This document shows positions 8,043 through 16,612 of a stretch of DNA of 64,000 nt, piece after piece. The DNA comes from Tissierellia bacterium (GTDB lineage: Bacteria > Bacillota > Clostridia > Tissierellales > Tepidimicrobiaceae): positions 1-64,000 of the forward strand of contig JAAYHX010000006.1 in assembly GCA_012735215.1 (NCBI GenBank), given 5' to 3'. The notes below the pieces were generated by a model, which saw only the letters and a program-made list of their open reading frames with translations, was not told where the DNA came from and did not search any database. Made by a program: the position numbers and the translations under genes. Positions within the stretch are counted from its first letter, which is position 1, and each line of letters starts with the position of its first letter.

Positions 8043-9725
8043 ATGCCCATTGGTAGTAGTGATAGCATTATAGTAAGAGAATTTGATACCATATATAAAC
8101 ACGCTCTTAATGTAGGGGATATAGGAATTTGCAAATGGAATTTAGATAAGGATGAAATGTATATTGCAGAAAAGATCACAGGCCATGATCTGGACTCTGT
8201 TAAGAACATGAAGGAGATGTTGAGCATAATTGCTTATCCTAAGGATAGGGATTTGGCACTAAGAGATCTAGAAGACTATATTAATAGGGATACTATATAT
8301 TATCAAAGCTCCTTTAGGATAAGGACTAAAGCAGGGGAGATTAAATGGATCCTATGTAGGGGGAAGATATTTAAAGACATAGTTACAAAAGATAATGTAT
8401 TACACGTACTGATGTTCAATGTTACAGGCACTAAATTACATGAAGGACATGACATTCTTACAAATTTGATTAATGATAGATTCTTTATTAGGAAGCTTAA
8501 GAATTCAATAAAGACAGCCAAGGCCCAAAATAGACGAGGGGCATTAATATATATTGATATTGATAACTTCGGATCAGTGGTAAACAATTTCGGGTTTCAT
8601 TTTGGTGATGAAGTATTAATAGGCTTTTCTCAAACGGTGGATTCATTAATTGATAAGGACCATGAGCTGGCAAAGTTCCCGGGTGATAAATTTATAATAT
8701 TGATACATAATTTTAATAATATAAAAGAAGTGGAAGAAATATGCAATAGAATCTATGAACGCTTTAAAAGCCCCCTATTAATTATGGACAATCAAATTAA
8801 TATAAATTTAAGCTTAGGAGTAACTATATTTCCAGATGACAGTGATGATGCAGATGAGTTGTTGAAGTACTGTAACTTTGCAATCAGCCAGTCAAAGCAA
8901 TCGGGTAAAAATATATGTACTTTTTTTGATAAGCAGGTTTCAGAATCCTACTATAGGAAGATTTTAATAGAAAGTGAACTGTTAAATGCCATTGTAAAGG
9001 ATGAACTATATCTTAATTATCAGCCCAAAATTGATATTTCCAGCAACAGGGTCAAAAGTGTTGAGGTGCTTCTAAGATGGAGAAATGGTAAGATTGGCAA
9101 TATCTCTCCTATTGAATTTATTCCCATTGCTGAAAGCAAGGGGCATATTGTAAAGATAGGCAACTGGGTGCTGGAAGAGGCGTTAAGGACAGCTAATGAA
9201 TGGAAGGAAAAGGGCTATAAGCTAGAAGCCATTTGTGTAAACATATCTCCTATGCAATTGAAGAGAAAAGACTTTAAGGCAAATTTATTAGATTTATGTA
9301 ATAAGTATAACTATCCACCTTCTAAACTGGAACTAGAAATTACGGAAGGCACATTGATGGAAGCCTGTCAAGATAATGTGAATATTATAGATGAGCTTAT
9401 AGAAACGGGATTTCAAATTGCAATAGATGATTTTGGTACTGGATATTCTAACTTAAATACATTAATACAGTTTAAGCTCAGTACATTGAAGGTGGATAAA
9501 TCTATTATAGATCATATAGAGAATGATAAGAACAGATACGTATTTGAAAGTATATTAACCTTAGCTAAAAATCTAGGTTTTAAGGTAATTGCTGAAGGAG
9601 TAGAAACTAAAGAACAGTTTGATATACTTACTAAGCTGGGCTGCAATAGGGTTCAAGGCTATTACTTTAGCAAACCCCTCCCTAAGAATGAAATTGAGCT
9701 TTTATTGGACAAGTATTCTAGATAA
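8043..9725 (+). CDS. PAS-GGDEF(degenerate)-EAL protein, probable c-di-GMP phosphodiesterase
   Basis: A 560-residue cytoplasmic signalling protein: PAS-like sensor (about 15-130), a GGDEF-fold domain whose signature is degraded to P213-G-D-K-F217, and a complete EAL domain (about 310-555). The EAL metal and catalytic patches are present: E341-V-L, NISPMQL, LELEITEG, DDFGTGYSNL, KVDKS and AEGVET. It should therefore hydrolyse c-di-GMP and not make it; the GGDEF part may bind GTP as a regulator. The ATG at 8043 has AAAGGGGG upstream, better than the TTG at 8010. A strong terminator follows. Confidence 0.9.
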   Translation: MPIGSSDSIIVREFDTIYKHALNVGDIGICKWNLDKDEMYIAEKITGHDLDSVKNMKEMLSIIAYPKDRDLALRDLEDYINRDTIYYQSSFRIRTKAGEIKWILCRGKIFKDIVTKDNVLHVLMFNVTGTKLHEGHDILTNLINDRFFIRKLKNSIKTAKAQNRRGALIYIDIDNFGSVVNNFGFHFGDEVLIGFSQTVDSLIDKDHELAKFPGDKFIILIHNFNNIKEVEEICNRIYERFKSPLLIMDNQININLSLGVTIFPDDSDDADELLKYCNFAISQSKQSGKNICTFFDKQVSESYYRKILIESELLNAIVKDELYLNYQPKIDISSNRVKSVEVLLRWRNGKIGNISPIEFIPIAESKGHIVKIGNWVLEEALRTANEWKEKGYKLEAICVNISPMQLKRKDFKANLLDLCNKYNYPPSKLELEITEGTLMEACQDNVNIIDELIETGFQIAIDDFGTGYSNLNTLIQFKLSTLKVDKSIIDHIENDKNRYVFESILTLAKNLGFKVIAEGVETKEQFDILTKLGCNRVQGYYFSKPLPKNEIELLLDKYSR

Positions 9726-9777
9726 TAAACATTGGTTACTAAAAACATAATAGCATTTATGGGAATAGAGAAGATAT

Positions 9778-9826
9778 AAAATGCTCTTTTCTGGTAAGAA
9801 TAATTGATACCAGAAGAGGGCATTTT
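9778..9826 (+). terminator. Rho-independent terminator
   Basis: A long hairpin: AAATGCTCTTTTCTGGTA (about 9779-9796) pairs with TACCAGAAGAGGGCATTT (about 9808-9825), followed by Ts. It ends the EAL gene transcript. Confidence 0.85.
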
Positions 9827-9899
9827 CTATTTAAGAAGGATTGGAGACTTATAAATCATTAAGAGATTAAAATAATATAAAAAAATTTAAATAAAGATA

Positions 9900-9946
9900 T
9901 TGACATTTTACCAGCTTAGGCTATAATAATAGTAACGATTACTATT
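9900..9946 (+). promoter_or_regulatory. perR promoter with Per-box-like operator
   Basis: TTGACA (9900-9905), 16 bases, then TATAAT (9922-9927) form a near-consensus promoter. Directly behind it, 9928-9946 is a perfect inverted repeat, AATAGTAA-cga-TTACTATT, similar in arm content to the Per box (TTATAATnATTATAA). It covers the expected transcription start of the Fur/PerR-family gene that begins at 9964, which fits self-repression. Confidence 0.7.
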
Positions 9947-9963
9947 AGATAGGAGTTATTAAT

Positions 9964-10359
9964 ATGAATAAGCGATATAGTGCTCAGAAGATGATGATTG
10001 AGGAAGCATTGATGAGGCTAGACCATCCAACAGCCTCAGAAATACATGATTATATTAAAAAATCTTATCCTAACATTAGTTTGGGTACAGTATATCGTAA
10101 CCTAGGCCTTATGGCTGAATCAGGTGATGTATTGAGAATTACCTTTGGTGATGCTCCTGATCGCTTTGACATCAATACTCATGATCATTTTCATGTTATG
10201 TGTAAGAAATGTGGTCAAGTCTTTGATGCTGAAAGTGATAGGCTAAAAGAACTTCTTGCTCAAATAGATCAATCCTTAGAGGAGACAACAGGAGTTCATA
10301 TAGAAAATAGGAGTATGTATTACCAGGGTATTTGTTCCAGCTGTAGGGAACAATCTTAA
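9964..10359 (+). CDS. perR: Fur-family regulator, PerR type
   Basis: A 131-residue Fur-family repressor. The winged helix occupies about residues 1-78 (recognition part ISLGTVYRNLGLM), and the metal-binding half has DRFDINTHDHFHVMC, with structural zinc cysteines C80/C83 and C124/C127. The subtype is called PerR from its place directly before an ahpC-type peroxiredoxin gene and from the operator upstream; a general Fur role is less likely because a distinct Fur box is present elsewhere (15586-15604). PerR senses peroxide by metal-catalysed oxidation of histidines. No terminator separates it from ahpC. Confidence 0.85.
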   Translation: MNKRYSAQKMMIEEALMRLDHPTASEIHDYIKKSYPNISLGTVYRNLGLMAESGDVLRITFGDAPDRFDINTHDHFHVMCKKCGQVFDAESDRLKELLAQIDQSLEETTGVHIENRSMYYQGICSSCREQS

Positions 10360-10370
10360 TATGTGCCTTG

Positions 10371-10382
10371 CCGGTATACCGG
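10371..10382. other. Short perfect palindrome in the perR-ahpC gap
   Basis: CCGGTATACCGG is a 12-base perfect palindrome, GC-rich against its surroundings, 39 bases before the peroxiredoxin start. It lacks a T-run. It could be a protein site or a small hairpin affecting ahpC translation; this is inference. Confidence 0.35.
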
Positions 10383-10420
10383 ATAAAAATAAAAAATACA
10401 TTTAAGGAGGAGAATGGTTT

Positions 10421-10984
10421 ATGTCACTTATAGGAAAAGAAATATCAGATTTTACTGTTAAGGCATTTGTAGACGGAGAATTTAAGGATGTAAGTAAATC
10501 AGACTTATTAGGTAAATGGTCAGTATTCATATTCTATCCAGCAGATTTCACTTTTGTATGTCCAACAGAACTAGAGGACGTAGCTGACCTTTACGAAGAA
10601 TTTAAGAACATAGGTGCTGAAGTATATTCAGTATCAACAGACAGCCACTTTGTTCACAAGGCTTGGCATGATGCTTCAGATACAATTAAGAAAATTAAGT
10701 TCCCAATGCTAGCTGATCCTACTGGAAAACTATCTAGGGATTTTGATGTATACATTGAGGAAGAAGGAGTGGCTCTAAGAGGAAGCTTTATAGTAAACCC
10801 AGCAGGCAAGATTGTATCCTATGAAGTTAACGAAAACAGCATAGGTAGAGATGCTTCTGAACTATTGAGAAAGGTTCAAGCTGCACAATTTGTAGCAAAA
10901 CACGGAGACCAAGTATGTCCTGCAAGATGGAGACCAGGAGCAGAAACTCTTAAGCCAGGAATTGATTTAGTAGGAAAGATTTAA
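10421..10984 (+). CDS. ahpC: Peroxiredoxin, AhpC type (2-Cys)
   Basis: A 187-residue typical 2-Cys peroxiredoxin that reduces hydrogen peroxide and organic peroxides. The peroxidatic cysteine is C47 in TFVCPTE and the resolving cysteine is C166 in QVCPARW; both are intact, and the length matches the AhpC family (about 187). No ahpF reductase gene follows, so electrons must come from another thioredoxin-like donor. It probably forms an operon with perR (61-base gap, no terminator) and is ended by the hairpin at 11031-11073. Confidence 0.95.
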   Translation: MSLIGKEISDFTVKAFVDGEFKDVSKSDLLGKWSVFIFYPADFTFVCPTELEDVADLYEEFKNIGAEVYSVSTDSHFVHKAWHDASDTIKKIKFPMLADPTGKLSRDFDVYIEEEGVALRGSFIVNPAGKIVSYEVNENSIGRDASELLRKVQAAQFVAKHGDQVCPARWRPGAETLKPGIDLVGKI

Positions 10985-11030
10985 ATCCCTAAAAGGGCTT
11001 GAAATATATATGAATATATAAATTAGAATT

Positions 11031-11073
11031 AGGCACCTTCCCTGTATTTGACAAGTATGGGGAAGGTGTTTTT
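11031..11073 (+). terminator. Rho-independent terminator
   Basis: CACCTTCCC (11034-11042) pairs with GGGAAGGTG (11060-11068), followed by a T-run. It ends the perR-ahpC unit. Confidence 0.85.
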
Positions 11074-11230
11074 GTGCTTTTGTATTAGGTATATTGTTAA
11101 CAACATTACCAAATGATATAATTATCCTAGCAAACACAGAAAATGGTATTTGATTTGCTAAGTTAAAATATTATAATAGAGAAGTTGTCTTGGCAAATAT
11201 TTAATAGATTATACAAAGGAGGAGACTTAA

Positions 11231-11560
11231 TTGGCGACCTTTGAAGATTTTAATAAGTTGGATATTAGAGTTGGTGAGATAATAAAGGCAGAACACTTTG
11301 AAAAAGCAAGGAAACCCGCTTATAAGCTTTGGGTTGATTTTGGAGAAGAAATAGGCATAAAAAAATCCAGTGCTCAGATAACTGACTGTTATAAGGTAGA
11401 TGAACTGGTAGGCAGACAAGTTTTAGGAGTGGTGAATTTCCCACCAAAGCAAATAGCAGATTTTATGTCAGAAGTATTGGTCCTAGGAGTTTACTCAGAA
11501 GAGGGAGTTGTACTTATATGTCCTGACAGGCCTGTAGAAAAAGGAGACAAGTTAGGATAA
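11231..11560 (+). CDS. csaA: CsaA-like tRNA-binding-domain protein
   Basis: A 109-residue protein consisting of one EMAP/tRNA-binding OB fold. [20 protein letters not shown] at the start and [19 protein letters not shown] at the end match CsaA, a dimeric protein with chaperone-like activity that supports protein export in Bacillus; it also resembles the C-terminal domain of methionyl-tRNA synthetase, but stands alone here. The TTG start has a GGAGGAG ribosome site. It is monocistronic. Confidence 0.85.
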   Translation: MATFEDFNKLDIRVGEIIKAEHFEKARKPAYKLWVDFGEEIGIKKSSAQITDCYKVDELVGRQVLGVVNFPPKQIADFMSEVLVLGVYSEEGVVLICPDRPVEKGDKLG

Positions 11561-11649
11561 GTTTATTATATGCCCATCCATGAATAAAGGCTTCACCAAT
11601 CTCATAATAAGATTATGTAAAGGTTTTTGCTAAAGGGGGAGTTTATAAA

Positions 11650-12528
11650 GTGACTAACAATACTATAATCATAACTGATTCTAGTTGTGATCTAGCTGAA
11701 GATTACATAAAGGTAAGTAATATTCATGTGATACCTTTTACATACAATATAGATGGACAGGATTATACTGATGATTTGGGACAGACAATGGCATATGATG
11801 AATTCTATAGCAGATTAAGGGAAGGGAGCATTTCTACCACATCTCAAATAACATCCTATACCTTCCAAAAAACCTTTAAGCATTTTATTGATGAAGGATA
11901 TTCTATCATATACATAGGTTTTTCATCAGCATTAAGTGAAACCTTTAACAATGCACTTATGGCTAGAGAGATCATATTGGGAGAGAACCCCTCTGCAGAT
12001 ATTACGGTTATTGACTCAAAGAGTGCCTCGGTGGGTCTTGGCCTCATAGTATATTATGCAGCTGAAATGCTCAAGGAAGGAAAAACAAAAGAGGAAATAG
12101 TTGAATGGGTTGAAAAGAACAAGCTCAAGTCTAACCATTGGTTTGTAGTAGACAACTTAGAACATCTAAAAAGAGGAGGAAGGATATCTGCTGCTAGGGC
12201 TGCTATTGGTACTCTGTTAGAAATAAAGCCAGTTTTAATAGTAGATGGTGAAGGGAAACTAGATGTATCAAAGAAGATTAGAGGTAGAAAAAAGGCTATA
12301 AAAACACTATTGGAAGTCCTAAAGGAAAAGATTATAGATCCGGAAGAGCAAACCATTTTCATAAATCACGGAGATTGTATAAAGGATGCAGAATACCTAA
12401 AGGAATTACTATTGAAGGAAGTTAAGGTTAAGGATGTAATGATTAACCATGTAGGTCCCATTATAGGAAGCCATACTGGTCCTGATATGTTGTGTATGGT
12501 TTTCCTAGGGGACTCTAGGAGTGCCTAA
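11650..12528 (+). CDS. DegV family fatty-acid-binding protein
   Basis: A 292-residue DegV-family protein. Recognition points are ITDSSCDL at the N-terminus, the fatty-acid-binding region TTSQITSYTFQKTF and GFSSALSETFNNA, the NLEHLKRGGRISAARA segment, and HVGPIIGSHTGPDMLCMVF at the C-terminus. Such proteins (FakB in Staphylococcus) present a bound fatty acid to the kinase FakA; no kinase gene is adjacent. A GTG start with GGGGGAG upstream is used. The terminator stem begins at its own stop codon. Confidence 0.9.
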   Translation: MTNNTIIITDSSCDLAEDYIKVSNIHVIPFTYNIDGQDYTDDLGQTMAYDEFYSRLREGSISTTSQITSYTFQKTFKHFIDEGYSIIYIGFSSALSETFNNALMAREIILGENPSADITVIDSKSASVGLGLIVYYAAEMLKEGKTKEEIVEWVEKNKLKSNHWFVVDNLEHLKRGGRISAARAAIGTLLEIKPVLIVDGEGKLDVSKKIRGRKKAIKTLLEVLKEKIIDPEEQTIFINHGDCIKDAEYLKELLLKEVKVKDVMINHVGPIIGSHTGPDMLCMVFLGDSRSA

Positions 12529-12557
12529 GCTGTAGCAGATTATTTTGCTACAGCTTA
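12526..12557 (+). terminator. Hairpin terminator overlapping the degV stop codon
   Basis: TAAGCTGTAGCA (12526-12537) pairs perfectly with TGCTACAGCTTA (12546-12557). The first TAA is the stop codon of the degV-like gene. The T-run is weak. Confidence 0.6.
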
Positions 12558-12690
12558 TTATTGCTAAGTAATGTAAGGATTTTAGATCCAGTATTAAAAT
12601 AAATATTCTCTCTATGAATTTATCTAAGGCCATTAAGGTATATAATATTTAATAAATACACAACTTTGAAAACCTAAAGGAGAGTGGGAT

Positions 12691-13302
12691 ATGTCAAAAA
12701 TACCAAAACAAGGGGAGAAGGTTACTATTTGGACTAGGCAGGATAAGAGAAGCCTTGAGGATTTGGAAAAAAACGGAGTCTTTAGGATGAAGGGAGAATA
12801 TATAGAAAAGGAATATGGGGATATTGCAGAGCATTTTATTAGACTGTATAAATGGTTTACAGAAAAAGCAAGCAAGATGGTTCCTAAGCCTGAGGGGGTT
12901 GAGTTTCCAATATGGTGCTCTATTAGCTACGAAAACATGTATAGGCCAACAGAAAATACGGTAGTCTATGAGCTAGAGGTAGATAAGTCAGAGGTCATAT
13001 ACTTTGATGGAGGCAAGTGGGACTATGTCTTGAATCATAGGTATTTACCAAAGGATGAGGAAGATGATAAGCTATATATTGAGGAAATGAGAAAAAAAGG
13101 ATTTACCGATTTGGATCTATATTCCTTTATAGAAGGCAAGAATTCCCATCTTTATCCTGAGGAGAAAAAGAGGATAATGGATAGCTGGATCAGGGTCTTC
13201 GATATAGATGATTGGAATATCTTTGTGGTCCAAGCCAATATATGGGAAGTTAGGCCGGATATGATAAAGGATATATTATACTATCAAGGTGAATATAAAT
13301 AA
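12691..13302 (+). CDS. DUF3841 domain-containing protein
   Basis: A 203-residue soluble protein matching DUF3841: an early VTIWTRQDKRSLEDLEKNGVF, then WCSISYENMYRPTENTVVYELEVDKSEVIYFDGGKWDYVLN in the middle and a late IFVVQANIWEVRPDMI. Function is unknown. The early WTRQ and VYELEVDKSEVIYFD segments recall ADP-ribosyltransferase-like folds only weakly, so nothing is claimed. It precedes the threonine aldolase gene by 18 bases and may be cotranscribed with it. Confidence 0.75.
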   Translation: MSKIPKQGEKVTIWTRQDKRSLEDLEKNGVFRMKGEYIEKEYGDIAEHFIRLYKWFTEKASKMVPKPEGVEFPIWCSISYENMYRPTENTVVYELEVDKSEVIYFDGGKWDYVLNHRYLPKDEEDDKLYIEEMRKKGFTDLDLYSFIEGKNSHLYPEEKKRIMDSWIRVFDIDDWNIFVVQANIWEVRPDMIKDILYYQGEYK

Positions 13303-13320
13303 TAGATTGGGGGAATTCAT

Positions 13321-14343
13321 ATGAGGTATGTTGATTTAAGAAGCGATACTGTAACATTACCGACAGAAGAGATGAGACAGGCCATGTATGAGGCTGTAGT
13401 TGGAGATGATGTATACGAGGATGATCCCACTGTAATCAAGCTTGAGAAGTTGGCAGCAGAAATGATGGGCAAGGAAGCAGCCCTCTTCGTGGCTTCTGGC
13501 ACTATGGGCAACCAGATAGCTATCATGAGCCACACTAAACTAGGGGATGAAATAATTGCTGGGGCTAACTGCCATATAGTCCAGCATGAAGTAGGAGCTG
13601 CAGCTAGATTGTCAGGAGTAAGCTATGCTCTTGTAGATAATCCAGACAACAGGATCTATAGGGAGGATGTATTAAAAAAGATTAGGGTTGAGGATATACA
13701 CTACCCTGAAACTGGCCTACTATGTTTGGAGAATGCCCTATCTGATGGTACTGTAGTACCCTTAGAGGATATGAAGGAATTATACGAAACAGCCCATGAA
13801 TATAAGATACCGGTTCACCTTGATGGGGCTAGGATATTTAATGCAGCAATATATTTAAAAGTGAAAGCTAAGGAAATTGCTAAATATGCAGATTCTGTAA
13901 TGTTCTGTATATCTAAGGGCTTGTGTTCTCCAGTAGGTTCCCTCCTATGTGGTAGTGAAGAATTCATAAGGAAGGCAAGGAAAATGAGGAAAATACTAGG
14001 GGGAGGCATGAGACAGGCAGGTTTTTTAGCAGCCTGTGGAATTATCTCCTTGGAAAAAATGATTGATAGGCTGAAGGAAGATCATGATAATGCAAAATAT
14101 CTGGCTAGCAAGTTAAATGAAATAGAAGGCTTTTCTGTGGATTTGGACAAGGTTCAGATAAACATGGTGTTTTGTAATGTAGAAAAGGAAAACTTTGACT
14201 TTGAGGATTTTGCAAGGAAGCTATTTGAAAAGGGAATTAAGACCAATCCTGGCTATGAGGGAGTCATTCGCTTTGTAACCAACAAGGATGTATCAAGGGA
14301 GGATATAGATTATACAATTAAGTGTATAAAAGAAATATTATAG
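13321..14343 (+). CDS. ltaE: Low-specificity L-threonine aldolase
   Basis: A 340-residue fold-type I PLP enzyme that splits threonine or allo-threonine into glycine and acetaldehyde. DLRSDTVTLPTEEMRQAM at the start, GDDVYEDDPTV, the HLDGARIFNA aspartate that contacts the PLP ring, and Lys199 in ISKGLCSPVGS as the PLP lysine are all present. Length is normal. It probably supplies glycine for anaerobic amino-acid fermentation. The upstream DUF3841 gene and the downstream thioesterase gene are closely spaced in the same direction. Confidence 0.93.
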   Translation: MRYVDLRSDTVTLPTEEMRQAMYEAVVGDDVYEDDPTVIKLEKLAAEMMGKEAALFVASGTMGNQIAIMSHTKLGDEIIAGANCHIVQHEVGAAARLSGVSYALVDNPDNRIYREDVLKKIRVEDIHYPETGLLCLENALSDGTVVPLEDMKELYETAHEYKIPVHLDGARIFNAAIYLKVKAKEIAKYADSVMFCISKGLCSPVGSLLCGSEEFIRKARKMRKILGGGMRQAGFLAACGIISLEKMIDRLKEDHDNAKYLASKLNEIEGFSVDLDKVQINMVFCNVEKENFDFEDFARKLFEKGIKTNPGYEGVIRFVTNKDVSREDIDYTIKCIKEIL

Positions 14344-14376
14344 AAGAATGTATAGTTTATGGGAGGAGTAACTATT

Positions 14377-15135
14377 ATGAAACCAGTTCCAGTATATAGT
14401 AAGGAATTTTATGTAGATGTAGGCCATGTAGATTTTACTGGTAAGCAAAAGTTAAGCTCGTTCTTCTTATACTTTCAAGATGTGGCTACCCTTCATGCAG
14501 AAAACCTGGGTGTTGGCATGAAAGAAATGCATGAAATCCACAATTCTTTATGGGTTTTGGTAAAGATGAGAGTCCATATTAGTAGATATCCTAAATGGGG
14601 AGAAAGAATACTTGTTGAAACCTGGCCGGAAAAACCAGAGAGATTTCAATTCATGAGGAATTTCATTATAAAGGATGCTGAAGATAATACAATAGCTGAG
14701 GCAACTTCTACCTGGGTTATTATCGATATGGATACCAGAAGGCTCAAGGTGGTTGAGTCCATATATGGTACATATCCATTGGCAAGTAGAAATAGGCCAA
14801 TAGATACCAAACTAGGAAGGTTTCAGCCTAATGGTCCCTTAGAAATAATATACAGAAGACCAGTAGGCTATAGTGATATTGATGTAAATGGCCACCTAAA
14901 CAACTCTAAGTATGTTGATTTTATAATGGACTGCTTTAGCTTAGACGATCACAGAAATTTTACTATTGAATCAGTAGAAATCAACTACAAAAATGAAGCC
15001 TTTGCAGGAGATACTATAACTTTATTTAAGGATAAGCCTAATGATGGTTCAGGCTTAATATATGTTGAAGGGGTCAATGAAGAGGAAAATAAGTTGATAT
15101 TCAAATGTCAATTAAAGGTAAGCTCCAGTAAATAG
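14377..15135 (+). CDS. Acyl-ACP thioesterase
   Basis: A 252-residue protein with tandem hot-dog folds, which hydrolyses acyl-ACP to free fatty acid. Diagnostic segments are FYVDVGHVDFTGKQKLSSFF, the WPEKPERFQFMRNF stretch, TSTWVIIDMDTRRL, and in the second half the catalytic-region pattern VGYSDIDVNGHLNNSKYVDF with its Asp-x-Asn-x-His. The ATG at 14377 is preferred because GGGAGGAG lies 8 bases upstream; an ATG at 14359 overlaps that ribosome site. It converges on the AraC-type gene at 15152. Confidence 0.9.
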   Translation: MKPVPVYSKEFYVDVGHVDFTGKQKLSSFFLYFQDVATLHAENLGVGMKEMHEIHNSLWVLVKMRVHISRYPKWGERILVETWPEKPERFQFMRNFIIKDAEDNTIAEATSTWVIIDMDTRRLKVVESIYGTYPLASRNRPIDTKLGRFQPNGPLEIIYRRPVGYSDIDVNGHLNNSKYVDFIMDCFSLDDHRNFTIESVEINYKNEAFAGDTITLFKDKPNDGSGLIYVEGVNEEENKLIFKCQLKVSSSK

Positions 15136-15151
15136 TATCAAATGATATTTT

Positions 15152-15502
15152 TTAATTTCTATTTTTGTAGTTTTTAGGTGTAGTTCCTGTTAGCTTTTTG
15201 AAAGCCATACTATAATAGTTTTGATTGTTATAGCCTACGGTTAGAGCTATATCTAATATAGATAAATTTGTGTTTTCTAAAAGCTCCTTACTCTTCTCTA
15301 TTCTTAACTCATTGAGAAACTGGGAATAGGTTTTTCCAGTTTCTCTTTTAAATAATTGGCAAAAATAGCATTTATTTAATCCCAAATAGTCGGCCATCTC
15401 TTCTAAGGTTAAAGGTTCCGTGTAATTTTTCAAGGTATAGGCTATTGCCTTGTTTATATGGAAATTACAGATGGGCTTGTGAAAAAAATTATAGGTGTCC
15501 AA
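15152..15502 (-). CDS. AraC/XylS-type helix-turn-helix regulator, DNA-binding domain only
   Basis: A 116-residue protein consisting almost only of the two AraC helix-turn-helix motifs: LTLEEMADYLGLNKCYFCQL and the second one in LSILDIALTVGYNNQNYYSM, ended by TGTTPKNYK. No ligand-binding domain is attached, unlike the usual 280-residue family members. It diverges from the siderophore importer genes, with a 162-base gap that holds a Fur box, so it may help regulate that importer; that is inference from position. Confidence 0.85.
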   Translation of the reverse strand: MDTYNFFHKPICNFHINKAIAYTLKNYTEPLTLEEMADYLGLNKCYFCQLFKRETGKTYSQFLNELRIEKSKELLENTNLSILDIALTVGYNNQNYYSMAFKKLTGTTPKNYKNRN

Positions 15503-15568
15503 TCTTGTCCCCCCTCTGAAGAATTTTAAAATACCTAAATATATTTAAAAAATTAACTTATAAGATGT

Positions 15569-15604
15569 TATACTAGACATGCAATGATAATGAATATCAA
15601 TATC
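15569..15604 (+). promoter_or_regulatory. Fur box and -10 element before the siderophore importer
   Basis: GATAATGAATATCAATATC at 15586-15604 matches 16 of 19 positions of the Fur consensus. A candidate -10, TATACT (15569-15574), lies just upstream, so the box would cover the transcription start. The ATG of the first permease gene is 61 bases downstream. This supports iron-repressed expression. Confidence 0.75.
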
Positions 15605-15664
15605 AACACCTACATTATATCAAAGGTAGAAATAAGAATCAATGGAATTAGCTAGGAGGAAAAA

Positions 15665-16612
15665 ATGAAAATACTTATATTAATTCTGGTACTGCTATCG
15701 ATCTTTTCAATTTTTATTGGGGTTAAGGATATATCTATTTGGGATATCCCTAACTTAAATAAAGGACAAATACATATTTTGATGCTAAGTAGGATACCTA
15801 GACTTATAAGCATAATTGTAGCTGGTTTTGGTTTGAGTATCTGCGGTCTTATTATGCAGAGGATAACTCAAAACAGGTTTGTTTCACCTACTACGGCTGG
15901 CACCATGGATTCTGCAAAGCTGGGAATTTTGACATCCATTATCATATTCCCTGGATCCAGCACTCTTACTAAGATGATAACTTCCTTTATATTTGCACTT
16001 GCTGGTAGTTTTATGTTTCTTGGTATCTTGAGAAGGATCAAATATAGGAATACGGTTATGATACCTCTTATAGGCCTAATGCTGGGAGGAGTGCTGGATT
16101 CCATAACAAGCTTTCTTGCTTATAGGTATGATTTGGTTCAAAATATATCTTCCTGGTTGCAAGGGGATTTCTCCATGATTATCAAGGGAAGGTATGAACT
16201 ATTATATGTAAGCATTCCCTTTGTTATACTGGCTTTTATTTATGCCAATAAGTTTACTCTGGCAGGTATGGGAAAGGACCTTTCTGTTAGCCTTGGTTTG
16301 AACTACAATCAGGTAGTTGCTGTAGGGCTTACTATAGTTGCTTTAATATCCTCTACGGTTATTATCACCGTAGGAAGAATACCTTTTTTAGGCCTGATAA
16401 TACCCAACTTAGTTTCTATTTATATGGGTGATAATCTAAAGAAAAGCCTACTGTATACAGCCTTGCTTGGGGCCATATTCCTCCTATTCTGTGATATTTT
16501 AGGAAGGATCATAATCTATCCTTACGAGATCCCCATAGGTTTAACTGTAGGAGTACTAGGAAGTTTGATATTTCTCTACTTACTAGCTAGGAGGAAAGGT
16601 TATGAAGCTTAA
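15665..16612 (+). CDS. Siderophore ABC transporter permease, FecCD family (first)
   Basis: A 315-residue polytopic inner-membrane permease of the FecCD/BtuC family. The typical features are SRIPRLISIIVAGFGLSICGLIMQRITQN near the start, a SPTTAGTMDSAKLG motif, and GRIPFLGLIIPNLV near the C-terminus, which contacts the ATPase. Gene order (permease, permease, ATPase, binding protein) is that of YclNOPQ/FatDCEB/CeuBCDE importers for petrobactin-like or catecholate siderophores; the substrate is not provable here. A Fur box lies upstream. Confidence 0.9.
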   Translation: MKILILILVLLSIFSIFIGVKDISIWDIPNLNKGQIHILMLSRIPRLISIIVAGFGLSICGLIMQRITQNRFVSPTTAGTMDSAKLGILTSIIIFPGSSTLTKMITSFIFALAGSFMFLGILRRIKYRNTVMIPLIGLMLGGVLDSITSFLAYRYDLVQNISSWLQGDFSMIIKGRYELLYVSIPFVILAFIYANKFTLAGMGKDLSVSLGLNYNQVVAVGLTIVALISSTVIITVGRIPFLGLIIPNLVSIYMGDNLKKSLLYTALLGAIFLLFCDILGRIIIYPYEIPIGLTVGVLGSLIFLYLLARRKGYEA

